64,000 nt of DNA from an uncultured Desulfobulbaceae bacterium (GCA_903887485.1 CAISPV010000060.1:1-64000), one strand, 5' to 3'. Positions 37,255 through 48,100 are shown, counted from the stretch's first letter. Notes: generated by a model not told the origin, from the letters alone. Translations and numbers: made by a program.

Positions 37255-37313
37255 GTCGTGCTTTTGCCAGGCAAGCAAGGCAAAGCTAAAACTCCGGCCT
37301 TGTCAAGCACGAC
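37255..37313. repeat. Long inverted repeat between convergent genes
   Basis: Outer perfect 9-bp arms GTCGTGCTT (37255-37263) and AAGCACGAC (37305-37313), with a nested TTTGCC/GGCAAA hairpin inside. It lies between ybhB and the methyltransferase gene. Probably transcript-end structure or a repeat remnant. Confidence 0.5.
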
Positions 37314-37355
37314 ACTGCAGCATCCATACTTTGCAACTGTGCGCCGCGCAGCTCC

Positions 37356-38168
37356 TCAACAGAACCGCGCAGCCATCTCTTCAAGGCCCAGGAGATGCAA
37401 CAAGTCCTCAAGGCGTTGACTGGGGCGCCGGCGCGGCAGGTCTTGAAACTTTGCAAGGATAAGCTCATTTTTCATCGAATGTTCCCACCCCACAAGTTCA
37501 GTGACACTCACCTGATACCCATGGGCCTCAAGCTGCAGACAGCGCAGCACATTAGTGATATGACTGCCAAATTCGCGGGTATGCAGGGGATGCCGCCAGA
37601 TTTCGGTAAGGACATCGCCGCCCAATCTCTTCCCCTTGTTTTTTTTCAGCACCGACGCCACTTCCGCCTGGCAGCAGGGCACCAGCACAATACATTGCAC
37701 CTCTTTCTGCAGGGCAAAGTGGATGGCATCATCAGTTGCCGTATCGCAGGCATGAAGGGCGGTTACTACGTCAACCTTGGCCGGCAGCAAGGAAGAACTC
37801 GTTGCCTCGGCCACCGACAGGGTCAAAAAAGACATGCCGGGAAACTCCAGTCGCCGGGCCAGTTCCTGCGACCTTTGCACCAGCTCATCCCGAGTCTCAA
37901 TCCCATAGATATGCGATCCATTCTCCAGCTTCTTAAAAAAAAGATCGTAGAGGATAAAACCCAGATACGACTTGCCGGCCCCATGGTCCACAAGCTGTAT
38001 ATCCTGATGATCTTTCTGGATTTCCTGCAGAAGCGGCTCAATAAACTGGGTGAGATGATAGACCTGTTTCAGTTTCCGCCGGCTGTCCTGATTCATCTTC
38101 CCGTCTCGGGTAAGAATATGCAATTCCTTCAGCAGTTCGACCGATTGACCAGGTTTTATCTCGTGCAT
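37356..38168 (-). CDS. SAM-dependent methyltransferase (Methyltransf_32/METTL25-like)
   Basis: A 270-residue protein. Residues about 50-190 form a Rossmann methyltransferase: LVDHGAGKSYLGFIL is the SAM-binding motif I variant typical of the PF13679 family, followed by IYGIETRDELV, VVTALHACDTATDDAI (motif IV-like) and IVLVPCCQAEVA, with paired Cys. The substrate is unknown; the PCC segment resembles RNA-modifying relatives. No operon partner is evident. Confidence 0.82.
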   Translation of the reverse strand: MHEIKPGQSVELLKELHILTRDGKMNQDSRRKLKQVYHLTQFIEPLLQEIQKDHQDIQLVDHGAGKSYLGFILYDLFFKKLENGSHIYGIETRDELVQRSQELARRLEFPGMSFLTLSVAEATSSSLLPAKVDVVTALHACDTATDDAIHFALQKEVQCIVLVPCCQAEVASVLKKNKGKRLGGDVLTEIWRHPLHTREFGSHITNVLRCLQLEAHGYQVSVTELVGWEHSMKNELILAKFQDLPRRRPSQRLEDLLHLLGLEEMAARFC

Positions 38169-38285
38169 GATATGAAAAAAGTTTTAAGTTTTCAGTGGTA
38201 AATGGTAAGGAGTAAGGAGTAAGTGTTTAGGTGAATAGAGAGACGATCCTGACAGACTAAAAGACTACAGACTCAACGACCTTGT

Positions 38286-40343
38286 ATGCAACGACTCTTT
38301 CAATCATTTCTTCTCTTCTGTCTTCTGCTGACAACAGCAGCGACCCCTCTGAGCGCCAAAACCGTTGAACTGCCACTTTTCCTGCGGACCAAGATCTTAC
38401 AAAATGCCCTGGTAGAGTCTCTCTCCCCGCAGCCGGACCGTCCCACTGTACTCTTTCAGGAGGGTTCCTACAACTATCTTCATATCTCCAAGCCCCAGTT
38501 ATCCATCCGTGACGGGCAACCCTATTTCAGTTGTAACGCCACCGCCGGAATGGGGTTTGATTCACTCGGGGTCCTGCCGTCGGTAGTCAAATGGAGTGGA
38601 TCCATTCTCATGAAGTTAAACTTTTATGTGGATCCCCAATGGCAGCTACGTTATCGCATTATTAACTCCACCATCTATAATGAAAAAGACGGCAAGCCTG
38701 TGGTTACGGGATTTGCCTGGGAGCTCTGCAAACGTTTCCTGCATCCTCGCCTAGAGCAATACGCCTTTGATCTGGCCATGCCCAAAAAAGACATTACCGC
38801 CGTGCTCCGTGCCTGCACCTCCCCGACAAATACCACGCCACTTGAGGCGGCCCTGAGCACGCTCACCGTCGGAACCCTGCACACCAACGCGGACGGTCTT
38901 ATCGTCCCCCTGCTCCTGACTGTGGCTGACGCCCAGACCCACGTGGCGCCTCTGCCGCCTCAGGCGCCCCTCGGTTTTGAAGAAATGGAGAAACTCCAGC
39001 ATATTTTTGAACCGCTCGATGCCTTTCTGGTCTTTATCATCAAGAACCTGAGCGCCGACACCGTCAATGCACCTGTTGACGCGCAGCAACAGAAACAGCT
39101 CTTTGACCTGCTCATCACCAGCCGATATCAACTGCTGATGATCCTGACCGGCCAGGCGCCAATGGAGAGCACAGATCCATTACGGCTGTTATTTATCGAT
39201 GCATGGGAGCAATTACGCCCCATCATCGAACAGAATAGCGGCAAAAATGGGTTGATGCAAAAACAACTGCTGCGCTACATGACCTTTGTCAATGCCGGAG
39301 ACGCCCTGCTGACACTCGATGCCGCCGCCCCTGGCCTTGGCATCCATCTTACCAGTGATGGTCTGCGGCGATTGGCAAGGATGCTGCAGCCAGGTTCCGC
39401 AGAAGACCCTCTGCACTTTGACTGGAAGATCGATCCCGCCCTGCGCGAGCTGTTCCAGTTCCAACCAGAGCCGGAAGCAAAGATTCAAGACTTTCCGCCA
39501 GACGCGATACAAGAGCCACCAGCAGATTTTCCGCCGGAACCAGTGCCGGTACCGACACCTGCTCCGGTGCCGAATGCAACACCAGATTCAACACCACAAA
39601 CGGCCCCCAAGCCGATCATAGAACAAGACATACCGCTCCCACCAACAAAAGACTCAACAGCAAACCCACCAGCCCCAGCACAGGGTTCGACAACAGGCCA
39701 GTATCTCTTGAATTTTCTAGTGGGGGTTGCCCATGCCGAAGGGCCCCCACCCCTGACCACTACCGAGCTGAAAAAACGGCTGGATCACTGGGTGCCAAGC
39801 CCGGAAGAGCTGACGGAATATGGAAAAATCATTGCCCAACTGCTGAAGTCCTTTGCCCGTGAACAGATAAAAAAAGACAGTCTTGAACCTCGCTATGCAA
39901 CAATCTACCAGCATCTGATTCCTGCCACCGCCATGATTGAGAGCTGCTGGCAGCAATATGAACGCAAAGACGACAAGATCGTCACGCTGCAATCTCAGTC
40001 AGGTGGGCTTGGCATCATGCAGATCAATCAACATGTGTGGCGGGGATTTTACAATATAGAACGATTACAAGGGGATGTTGCCTATAACATCCAGGCGGGA
40101 AGTCAAATTCTGATGCGCTATTTTAAAGAGTACGGCACACAAGTAGCCAAAGAGAATGGCAATCCTGAGCACGCCGCCCGTGCCGCCTATGCGGCATATA
40201 ACGCCGGACCACGCGCCAGCCGCAGGTTCATGAAACCAAACGCCAACGCCCGTCAGAAACGGGTGGACGAACACTTGTGGGATCTCTATCAAAAGATTGC
40301 CGCCGGCGGCAGCGTCGATTTGGCAACCTGCAATATCCTGTAG
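38286..40343 (+). CDS. Periplasmic SLT-domain transglycosylase with long N-terminal region
   Basis: A 685-residue exported protein: signal peptide (MQRLFQSFLLFCLLLTTAAT), an uncharacterised N-terminal domain of about 370 residues, a Pro/Thr-rich linker (about 400-460), then a C-terminal SLT lysozyme-like domain (about 540-660). The catalytic Glu is in ATAMIESCW, with GGLGIMQINQHVWRG and ARAAYAAYNAGP as further motifs. It likely cleaves peptidoglycan, perhaps at a specific envelope machine. It converges with pcm; REP-like hairpins lie between them. Confidence 0.87.
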   Translation: MQRLFQSFLLFCLLLTTAATPLSAKTVELPLFLRTKILQNALVESLSPQPDRPTVLFQEGSYNYLHISKPQLSIRDGQPYFSCNATAGMGFDSLGVLPSVVKWSGSILMKLNFYVDPQWQLRYRIINSTIYNEKDGKPVVTGFAWELCKRFLHPRLEQYAFDLAMPKKDITAVLRACTSPTNTTPLEAALSTLTVGTLHTNADGLIVPLLLTVADAQTHVAPLPPQAPLGFEEMEKLQHIFEPLDAFLVFIIKNLSADTVNAPVDAQQQKQLFDLLITSRYQLLMILTGQAPMESTDPLRLLFIDAWEQLRPIIEQNSGKNGLMQKQLLRYMTFVNAGDALLTLDAAAPGLGIHLTSDGLRRLARMLQPGSAEDPLHFDWKIDPALRELFQFQPEPEAKIQDFPPDAIQEPPADFPPEPVPVPTPAPVPNATPDSTPQTAPKPIIEQDIPLPPTKDSTANPPAPAQGSTTGQYLLNFLVGVAHAEGPPPLTTTELKKRLDHWVPSPEELTEYGKIIAQLLKSFAREQIKKDSLEPRYATIYQHLIPATAMIESCWQQYERKDDKIVTLQSQSGGLGIMQINQHVWRGFYNIERLQGDVAYNIQAGSQILMRYFKEYGTQVAKENGNPEHAARAAYAAYNAGPRASRRFMKPNANARQKRVDEHLWDLYQKIAAGGSVDLATCNIL

Positions 40344-40352
40344 AAAGCAGGC

Positions 40353-40405
40353 GCGGCTTCAGCCGCAATCATCAGAGGTCAGGTGGAAATCACGGTTGAA
40401 GCCGT
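40353..40405. repeat. Pair of REP-like hairpins in opposite orientation
   Basis: GCGGCTTCAGCCGC (40353-40366) and ACGGTTGAAGCCGT (40392-40405) each form a short hairpin with GGCTGAAGCC-like core, in opposite orientations. They sit between two convergent gene ends, as REP pairs often do. Confidence 0.5.
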
Positions 40406-40406
40406 T

Positions 40407-41054
40407 CTACTTGTCCCAGCCATGTTCCCCGATCAGATTAACAAAGCGAACACGCTCAAGGAGTTCCACCTGGATAAGGCCATCTTTTTTGGTAACCATC
40501 TGTAATTCCTGTACGTCCTGATCACCAACAGGGATCACCAACCGGCCGGGATCTGCCAATTGAGCCACGAGTGGCTCCGGAATCTCAGGGCCGCCAGCCG
40601 TCACCATAATGGCATCATAGGGGGCATACTCCGGCCACCCCAGAGTCCCATCATCAAACTTGGCCTGGATATTGTAACAGCGCAGACGGTCAAAGATTCG
40701 ACGAGAACCGGCAAGCAGATTGTTGAGCCGTTCTACGGTATAAACCTTGGCACAGAGTCGGGATAAAATAACTGCCTGATATCCCGACCCCGTCCCGATC
40801 TCCAGAACTTTTTCCGTACCTGTCAACTGCAGGGCCTGGGTCATGTAGGCTACAATAAAGGGCTGGGAGATGGTCTGTCCGTCAATAATAGGTAACGGAT
40901 AATCCCCATAGGCATTGGCCTGCATGGCATCATCGACAAAGAGATGCCGCGGCACCTCACCCATGGCCGCCAGCACCCGTGGATCATGAATACCACGGCT
41001 GATCAGTTGTTCCTGTACCATCCGCTGACGAATGGTCTCAAAACGATCCGTCAC
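40407..41054 (-). CDS. pcm: Protein-L-isoaspartate O-methyltransferase
   Basis: Repairs isoaspartyl residues in damaged proteins using SAM. The 215 residues show RMVQEQLISRGIHDPRVLAAM, DYPLPIIDGQTISQPFIVAYM, and motif I VLEIGTGSGYQAVILSRL, all diagnostic. Length is normal. It overlaps the upstream lipoprotein gene by four bases (ATGA), so the pair is co-translated; the functional link, if any, is envelope or stress maintenance. Confidence 0.95.
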   Translation of the reverse strand: MTDRFETIRQRMVQEQLISRGIHDPRVLAAMGEVPRHLFVDDAMQANAYGDYPLPIIDGQTISQPFIVAYMTQALQLTGTEKVLEIGTGSGYQAVILSRLCAKVYTVERLNNLLAGSRRIFDRLRCYNIQAKFDDGTLGWPEYAPYDAIMVTAGGPEIPEPLVAQLADPGRLVIPVGDQDVQELQMVTKKDGLIQVELLERVRFVNLIGEHGWDK

Positions 41055-41512
41055 TTGCCAGTCTTTGTTTCAATTTTAGTTTCAGCCTCGGTTCCGGCTT
41101 TCTGGTCGATCTTCTGCCACTTGCAATCCTTCTTCCAGTCAAGCTCACCCTTGCAATAGTCACCATAACGGACCTCAGTCACAATGTCGCCCTTCAGGGT
41201 CAAGACAACCGTCTTGACCCCTTTGGCGGAAAACGCCCCCCCCACCACGGGTGCCTGCTGCAACAGTGACTTGTCTTCCTCCTGATACATCCACTCTTCA
41301 GTCGTGGCCGAGACCTTCCGCGTGGAGTCCGGATCCCCCAGCAAAGAAAGCGCCTCCTGACGGGTGGTTGCATCGGCCTTGATCAGACCGACATCCGAGC
41401 CCAGATGACGTACAGGATGGTTATGGCAGCCAGACATGGCCAGACAAAGCAAGACAGTGATTAACAAACCAGCGAAACGACGTGTAGAGACAAATATCGC
41501 GCAAGTGGACAT
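41051..41512 (-). CDS. BamE/SmpA-like small lipoprotein
   Basis: A 153-residue protein from ATG 41512 (GGAGAGAATAAG upstream). The signal peptide ends LLCLAMSGC with Cys at about 29. The mature part contains ATTRQEALSLLGDPDSTRKV and later VVLTLKGDIVTEVRYGD, the two-layer SmpA/OmlA (BamE) fold pattern. The tail is Lys/Thr/Glu-rich. Whether it belongs to the BAM complex cannot be said. The T-rich stretch at 41610-41630 precedes the htpG stop on the same strand. Confidence 0.72.
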   Translation of the reverse strand: MSTCAIFVSTRRFAGLLITVLLCLAMSGCHNHPVRHLGSDVGLIKADATTRQEALSLLGDPDSTRKVSATTEEWMYQEEDKSLLQQAPVVGGAFSAKGVKTVVLTLKGDIVTEVRYGDYCKGELDWKKDCKWQKIDQKAGTEAETKIETKTGK

Positions 41513-41637
41513 CTTATTCTCTCCGTTAAAAAAGGAAACTTTTGGACACAATTTCAAAAGGCCAGAAATATCCTGAATATTACACAAAAACAATATGCAG
41601 GATATAGTCTGTAGCTTTTTTTTTTTCAATATTTATG

Positions 41638-43521
41638 TCATAGACAACCAGCGGCCCGGTTCAGAATCTTGTAATTCCGTTCCACCATGGCCAGAGGGTC
41701 AACCACCAGTCCAGCCTGGATCATGGCATTATCATAGATCTGGGCAGCCACCTCGGCGGCAAAGGGCTCGTCACTTTTCTGCAACTCAGCCAACTGCTTG
41801 ATCAATGGGCTGGCAGTATTGATTTCCAGGTTCTTTTTGCTGCTCGTGGCCGCCAACCCTTTCTCCCGGCGACTGGCAGCCATCACCCGCTCCATGGAAG
41901 AGGTCATATAGCCATCAGGATTGACTATCATGGCCGGGGCATGGGCCAGACGCTTGGACTCAACCACATCCGCGACCTTGTCTCCCAGGGTCTGTTTCAA
42001 CCAACTGACCAGCACCGCCTTGGCCCCCTGCTCCATTTGCCCGGCCTCTTCGCTGGCAGCCTCATCTTTATCTTCAGAGGCGCCGCCCTTGCCAAGATCC
42101 AGATCCGCCCTATCGGCAGAGACCAGTTTTTTACCATCAAATTCGGCCAGATGACTGAGCACGAAGTCATCAATGGGCTCAAGAGTATAAAGGATCTCAA
42201 TATCTTTTTTGGTGAACATCTCCACATAGGGGCCAGCCTCAATAGCCGCGCGACTGGGGCCATTGATGTAATAAATGGCCTCCTGTCCCTCTTTCATCCG
42301 CTCCACATAGGCGGCAAGGGATATCGGTTTTTCCTGCTCCGACCGCGAAGACTCAAAACGAACCAGCTTGCCCAGCTCTTTCTGGAACTCATAGTCAGAG
42401 GTAATCCCCTCTTTCAGGTAGATGCCGAAGGTCTTCCAGAAGGTCAGGTAGGCCTCTGGATCTTCCTGGGCCTGTTCATCGAGGAATTTCAGGAAACGCT
42501 TGGTGATCACCTTGCGCAACTTGGCAAGCAGGGCGTTATCCTGCAGGGACTGGCGGGAGATATTGAGCGGGATGTCCTCACTGTCGACCACCCCTTTCAG
42601 GAACCGCAGCCACTCAGGCAGGACATTTTCCGAATGCTGATCAATAAGGATCCGCTGACAGTAGAGATTGACCCCGGAATCGACCCGGCCAAAACCCATG
42701 ATCTCAAAATTATCCTTGGGCACAAAAAGCAGGGCATTGATGGCCAGCGGCGCATCGGCGGAAAAATGGAGCCGATACAGGGGCTCATCAGTCGCCGTGC
42801 CGACAAACTTATAAAAATCGGTATATTCCTGTTCGGTGATCTCACTCTTGCTGCGGGTCCACAGGGCCTGGACAGTATTCACGACCTCTCCGGCCAGCTT
42901 GATCGGGAAAGGGACAAAGGAAGAATATTGTTTAATGATATTCTCGACCTTCCATTTCATGGCATAGTCATGGGCATCATCCTTCAGCTCCATGATAATC
43001 CGGGTGCCCCGATGCAGGCCGGGCGCCTCACTGATGGCATAGGTGCCTGTGCCTTCGGAGACCCACTCATGCCCTTCCGTCCCGTCCCAGGAGCGACTCT
43101 GCACCCGAACTTTGGCGGCAGCCATAAAGGCGGCATAAAAACCGACCCCGAACTGTCCGATCAGGCTCACATCCTTCTTGGCCGCCTCAGCCAGACCGTT
43201 CATAAAGCTGCTGGAACCGGAATGGGCAATGGTGCCGAGATTGGCCTCAAGTTCGTATCTGGTCATGCCGATGCCGGTATCGGTAATGGTCATAGTATGC
43301 TTCTCCTCGTCAAGATCAATGGTGATCTCGAGAGGCATATGGGAATCAAAGACCTCGCCCGCAGTGAGGCTCTCGTGCCGGAATTTTTCCAGGGCATCCG
43401 AGGCATTGGAGATCAATTCGCGGACAAAGATATCGCGCTCGGTATAAAGGGAGTGAATAACGATATCGAGAAGTTTTTTGGTCTCGGCCTGAAACTCATG
43501 GGTTGTTGTTTGACTGGTCAT
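41638..43521 (-). CDS. htpG: Chaperone protein HtpG (Hsp90)
   Basis: Cytoplasmic ATP-dependent chaperone. The 627-residue product starts at ATG 43521, preceded by GAGGTG, and begins HEFQAETKKLLDIVIHSLYT. The ATPase motifs are complete: ELISNASDALEKFR, DTGIGMTRYEL, GTIAHSGSSSF, QFGVGFYAAFM and GTRIIMELK. Middle and C-terminal dimerisation domains are present. It is divergent from hemG; no heat-shock element was identified. Confidence 0.96.
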   Translation of the reverse strand: MTSQTTTHEFQAETKKLLDIVIHSLYTERDIFVRELISNASDALEKFRHESLTAGEVFDSHMPLEITIDLDEEKHTMTITDTGIGMTRYELEANLGTIAHSGSSSFMNGLAEAAKKDVSLIGQFGVGFYAAFMAAAKVRVQSRSWDGTEGHEWVSEGTGTYAISEAPGLHRGTRIIMELKDDAHDYAMKWKVENIIKQYSSFVPFPIKLAGEVVNTVQALWTRSKSEITEQEYTDFYKFVGTATDEPLYRLHFSADAPLAINALLFVPKDNFEIMGFGRVDSGVNLYCQRILIDQHSENVLPEWLRFLKGVVDSEDIPLNISRQSLQDNALLAKLRKVITKRFLKFLDEQAQEDPEAYLTFWKTFGIYLKEGITSDYEFQKELGKLVRFESSRSEQEKPISLAAYVERMKEGQEAIYYINGPSRAAIEAGPYVEMFTKKDIEILYTLEPIDDFVLSHLAEFDGKKLVSADRADLDLGKGGASEDKDEAASEEAGQMEQGAKAVLVSWLKQTLGDKVADVVESKRLAHAPAMIVNPDGYMTSSMERVMAASRREKGLAATSSKKNLEINTASPLIKQLAELQKSDEPFAAEVAAQIYDNAMIQAGLVVDPLAMVERNYKILNRAAGCL

Positions 43522-43724
43522 CGGAAGCACCTCTTTTTCTCTGGTTATATAGAAGCATCTCTGGCGCACCGGGTACGCCAGAACAACTGCGGGGCAGAAT
43601 AAGACAACAGCACACACCGTCCTATTCCGTTGCATTTTTGCCTGAATTCGGCCAAAATGATAAACATGGAACTCAAGGTGTCAAGTTATCAAGATAAATC
43701 CCAACCTACAGACTCAGGAAAACC

Positions 43725-45122
43725 ATGGATACCCTTATTATTGGCGGTGGACTCTCCGGCCTGATCGTGGCCCATAAACTGCGGCAGCTCTGCCCTGGGC
43801 ACCAGTCCCTTATCCTTGAGAAATCAGACAGGACAGGCGGGGTCATCTGGAGCCATGCCGAGAATGGTTTTCTCGCTGAAAACGGCCCTCATGGTTTTCT
43901 CGATAATTGCCCGGAAAGCCAGCTTTTATTGCAGGAAACCGGTCTTGACCAGGAATGCGTGAAGGCGCCCCTCAGCCGATTTGTCCGCTATGTCTGCATG
44001 GACGGCGCCCTGCGTTGTATCCCACAGAGCCCATTGAAGATCATCATGGCCCCCCTGATCTCACCGCTGGCCAAGCTGCGGGTCGCAGGTGAGCTGTTCA
44101 AAAAACCACTCCAGGGCGAGCCAACCGTGGCTGAGTGGGTGGCACACCGCTTCGGCCCAGCCCTGCTGCCCTATGTTGACGCGGTCTTCACCGGTACCTA
44201 TGCCGGCGACCTGAACCGGCTGGTCATTGATGGGGTCATGCCCGGAGTACGCCGCCTGGAAAAGGCCCATGGCTCTGTGATTCGTGGCCTTATTGCCAAG
44301 ATGAACCAGGCCAGGCAGACCAAGACAACCACGGGCGGGGGGAAAAAGGGACTGCCCGCCATGACTAGTTTTCCCGGCGGCATGGGGCGTCTCCCGGAGA
44401 AGCTGACTGAATCGCTGCAGCCAGGCCGTGACATCCTGTTGAACTGCAGCGTCAAGGCCATCCGCAAGGACCAATCAGGCTGGGAGGTGGAATCCGACCA
44501 GGGAATCCATGAGGCCAGAAATCTGGTGCTGGCCCTGCCCATCAACCCGTCCCTAGATCTTCTCCGGACCTTTACTCCCACCATGCCCCAAAACTCTGTC
44601 CCTGAGGCCAGGATTGCGACCATTGCCATGGGCTTTGGCCCAGGCTCCACCCTGCCGCCGGGATTCGGCTATCTGGCCCCGGAACAGGAAAAACGCTTCT
44701 GTTTGGGAGCGCTTTTTTCCTCCAACATGTTCGTCGACAGAGCACCCCAGGGCCATATTCTCCTTGAGGCCCTGATCGGTGGACGTCGGCACCCGGAGCG
44801 GATCGACCTGGACGACGCCACCCTGATCCGCCAGGCCCTGGCTGATCTGCGCCAACTGCTGCCCCTGCAGGGAGAACCAAGCTACGCCAGGGTCCTGCAC
44901 CCCAAAGGGGGAATTCCCCAACTGGAGGCAGGCTACCCCGCCCTCCTGAACTGGCGTGACCAGTTGATGCGGGAGAATCCAGGACTGTTCATTCACGGTT
45001 TTGGCTGGGAGGGCATCGGACTTAACGATATGATCAAGAGCGCCACCCGGGTCGCTGCCTCCATCCGGGAAAATGCCGGAGCCGGCAGGGAAGAGGCGGA
45101 AGTCAAAGGAATTTATTTTTAA
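43725..45122 (+). CDS. Protoporphyrinogen oxidase (HemY-type PPOX)
   Basis: FAD-dependent enzyme that oxidises protoporphyrinogen (or coproporphyrinogen) in haem synthesis. The 465 residues have the FAD-binding IIGGGLSGLIVAHKL, TGGVIWSHAENGFLAENGPHGFL, and the C-terminal GLFIHGFGWEGIGLNDMIKSA. This is the oxygen-using family by fold. In an anaerobe another acceptor is likely. It is followed 42 bases later by the radical SAM fusion, on the same strand. Confidence 0.9.
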   Translation: MDTLIIGGGLSGLIVAHKLRQLCPGHQSLILEKSDRTGGVIWSHAENGFLAENGPHGFLDNCPESQLLLQETGLDQECVKAPLSRFVRYVCMDGALRCIPQSPLKIIMAPLISPLAKLRVAGELFKKPLQGEPTVAEWVAHRFGPALLPYVDAVFTGTYAGDLNRLVIDGVMPGVRRLEKAHGSVIRGLIAKMNQARQTKTTTGGGKKGLPAMTSFPGGMGRLPEKLTESLQPGRDILLNCSVKAIRKDQSGWEVESDQGIHEARNLVLALPINPSLDLLRTFTPTMPQNSVPEARIATIAMGFGPGSTLPPGFGYLAPEQEKRFCLGALFSSNMFVDRAPQGHILLEALIGGRRHPERIDLDDATLIRQALADLRQLLPLQGEPSYARVLHPKGGIPQLEAGYPALLNWRDQLMRENPGLFIHGFGWEGIGLNDMIKSATRVAASIRENAGAGREEAEVKGIYF

Positions 45123-45164
45123 GTTATTCGGCAAGTTATTGAACAATCATAAACACTGACCACA

Positions 45165-48100
45165 ATGACCACAGCAATACATATCCCCTTGCGCTGGCAG
45201 AGGCGGGAACATGAAGGCCGCGCCATTTATATCCAGCCGGAGACACCGGACTGGCTGGTGCCAACCGATTATGGCGATCAATTACTGCAGGCCCTGACCA
45301 GTAGCGGAAGCATCGCCGAGGCAATCAGCAATCTGCGAAAGACCTCTCCCGGCATGGTTGCAACAAGCATGACCGATGAACACCGGATCGCCCTCGACCT
45401 CGATCGTCTCCAGCAGGCCCTCCATATCACCAGCCGGAAAGGCTATGCGGGACGCGGCCAGGAACTGACCCTGAATCGCCTCAAAGAATGCTGGTTTCAT
45501 CTGACCGACCGCTGCAACCTCAGCTGCAGCCACTGCCTGTTTGCGGCCTCTCCGGCCAAAAGCCGCACCCTGCCCCAGGCGCAGCTGGACATGGCCGCCA
45601 GTCAGGCCCTGGCACTTGGCTGCCGTCTCTTTTATTTCACCGGCGGCGAGCCCTTTCTTTATCCTGATTTTTTCCCCTGGCTAACCCTCTTTTTGTCCGA
45701 AAACCCCGAAGCCCATGCCGTTATCCTGACCAACGGCATGCTCTTGGAAAGAAACATACCGGTGTTGCAAGGCCTGGACCGCCTGCATCTGCAGGTCAGC
45801 CTCGACGGGCTGGAACAGGCCCACGACAGCCTGCGGGGCAAAGGAAGCTACAGCCAGCTTCTGGACAACCTTGCAGCCCTGCGGCAGGCGGGAATCCCTT
45901 TTACCCTCTCCATTGCCGTCAGTCGGGCCAATGTGGCCGATCTGGCCGAACTGGTTACCCTGGCGGCTTCCATCGGGGCCGCCTCCATCCATCTGCTCTA
46001 CCATTTTATCCGCGGCAAAGGCAGCCAGGAACAATTTGTCCCACCGGCGGAGATCTTCCCCCATCTGGTAGCGGCGTGGGAGCGGGCCGACCAGTGCGGA
46101 CTCCCCATTGACAATATCGAGACACTCCGTGCTCAGGTCTTTTCCACCCCCGGCACCCGCCATGATCTGTCCAATAGCGGTTGGGAATCGGTGGCCATCG
46201 GGCCGGATGGCATTGTCTATCCCTCCCCGGCCCTGATTGGACTGGCCGAGGCCGCCTGCGGTGATCTGGCCCAGGGGCTGGCCACGGTCTGGCAGACCAG
46301 CCCGGTCTTGACAACCCTGCGCCATGCCTCCCTGATTGATTCCCCGCGCTATCAGAAGAACCCCCTGAGGTTCATCATTGGCGGCGGCGACATTGATCAC
46401 AGTTTCCTGACCGGCGGGGAGTGGGTGGGCCATGATCCCTATGTGGAGCTGTACGACAAGATCGCCCTGCACTTGATCAGCAGGCAGGCTGCCTGCTCGC
46501 TACGATCGAACCGTGCTGCCATAACGCTGCGCATGGGCGATATCCGTCATGACTGTCCTGACCCGGAGACATCAGGCGGCAGCGTCACCCTGACCCACTG
46601 CAACTGTGTAATTTCCCTCGCTTCGGACAAGGGGCACGGTCAGGTGCGTGAATTTTACGGTCAGGCAGCCCTCACCGCCAATACGGATATTGTCAACCCG
46701 CTGGCCCCAGCCCAAGAGCAGGCTGATTTTATTCCTGAGGATTCGCGGAAGCGCTCGTACGGCTGCGGCAGTCCGGTGACAGATGCCGACCCGCAGCCAG
46801 GAGAGACCCTGGTGGATCTGGGTTCCGGTTCGGGCGTGGAGTGCTTCATGGCCGCGGCCGCCGTCGGCGCCCAGGGACGGGTCTTTGGCATTGACATGAC
46901 AACGGAGATGCTCAGTCTCGCTACTGCCTCAAAACAGGAGGTCGTGGTCCGCCTTGGCTATGACAATGTGGAATTTCGCCGGGGATTTCTGGAGCAGATC
47001 CCGCTTGATAATCAGTGTGCCGATATTGTTATCTCCAACTGTGTCATCAACCTGAGCCCTGATAAACGTAAGACCTATCAGGAGATCTTCCGGATCCTGA
47101 AACCGGGCGGCCGATTGGTGATCTCGGACATCATCACCGACACCCCTATTCCTCTGACTATCAAGAACAACGTGCTCTACCGAGGAGAATGTCTGGGCGG
47201 GGCCATGCAACAGGAAGAGCTGGTGGCCATGCTGGAGTCGGCCGGATTTGTGGCCATTCACCTGATCAAACGCTTTCCCTATCGTCAGGTGGAGGGCATG
47301 GACTTTTTTTCTCTCACCTATCAAGCGCAAAGGCCGCAGGAGGAAAAAAGAGTGGACACCGTGGCCTGCGTCTACCGGGGGCCGTATGGGGCTGTGTACA
47401 CGGAAAGCGGGATTCTGCTGGTCAAGGGAAGGCGCACCGTAATACCTGAAACTGACATCGCATACCTGGATGACTCGGTGTTTGTCCTTGACGAGCAAGG
47501 AGCAGTCACCAATCTGATCATGACCAGTTGCTGCTGTGTCCCACCATTGGCCACAGAACCCGCCGCCTCCTGCTGCGTAATGCCGGATACCGCCACGGAG
47601 AGCTCGAGCCGTCAGAAATCGGGGTGCATGTGCTGCGGCAGGGAGCTGTTCTACTTCACCGAACCCCTGGAAATGGCCTGTTCCTATTGCGGTCGAACAC
47701 ACTTTGCCGATGGCTGCTGTCAGGATGGCCATTTTGTCTGCGACCGCTGCCATCAGGAGAACGGCCTGGAGGTCATCAAGGCCATCTGTACCACCACCAG
47801 GGAACAGGATCTAATCAGACTGCTCACCATCATCCGCAGTCACCCCTCGATCCCCATGCACGGCCCGGAACATCACGCGATGATTCCCGGCATCCTGCTC
47901 GCCTGTTATCGTAATTGCGGCGGCAAGATCGGTTCTCAAGAGATTCTGACCGCTATCAACCGCGGCGCCGATGTGCCGGGCGGGGTCTGTGGTTTCTGGG
48001 GCGCATGCGGGGCAGCCATTGGCATTGGTATTGGCATCGCCACAATTTTTGCGGCAACCCCGCTGACACCCGGACCGCGTCAACTGGCCCAGGAATTTTC

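Noticed and set aside
38200-38225. TAAGGAGTAAGGAGTAAG microrepeat before the SLT gene
   Set aside because: Short slippage-type repeat without a frame or palindrome; no evidence of function.
41941-43602. 553-codon open frame opposite htpG
   Set aside because: Antisense shadow of htpG; the translation shows no recognisable motif.
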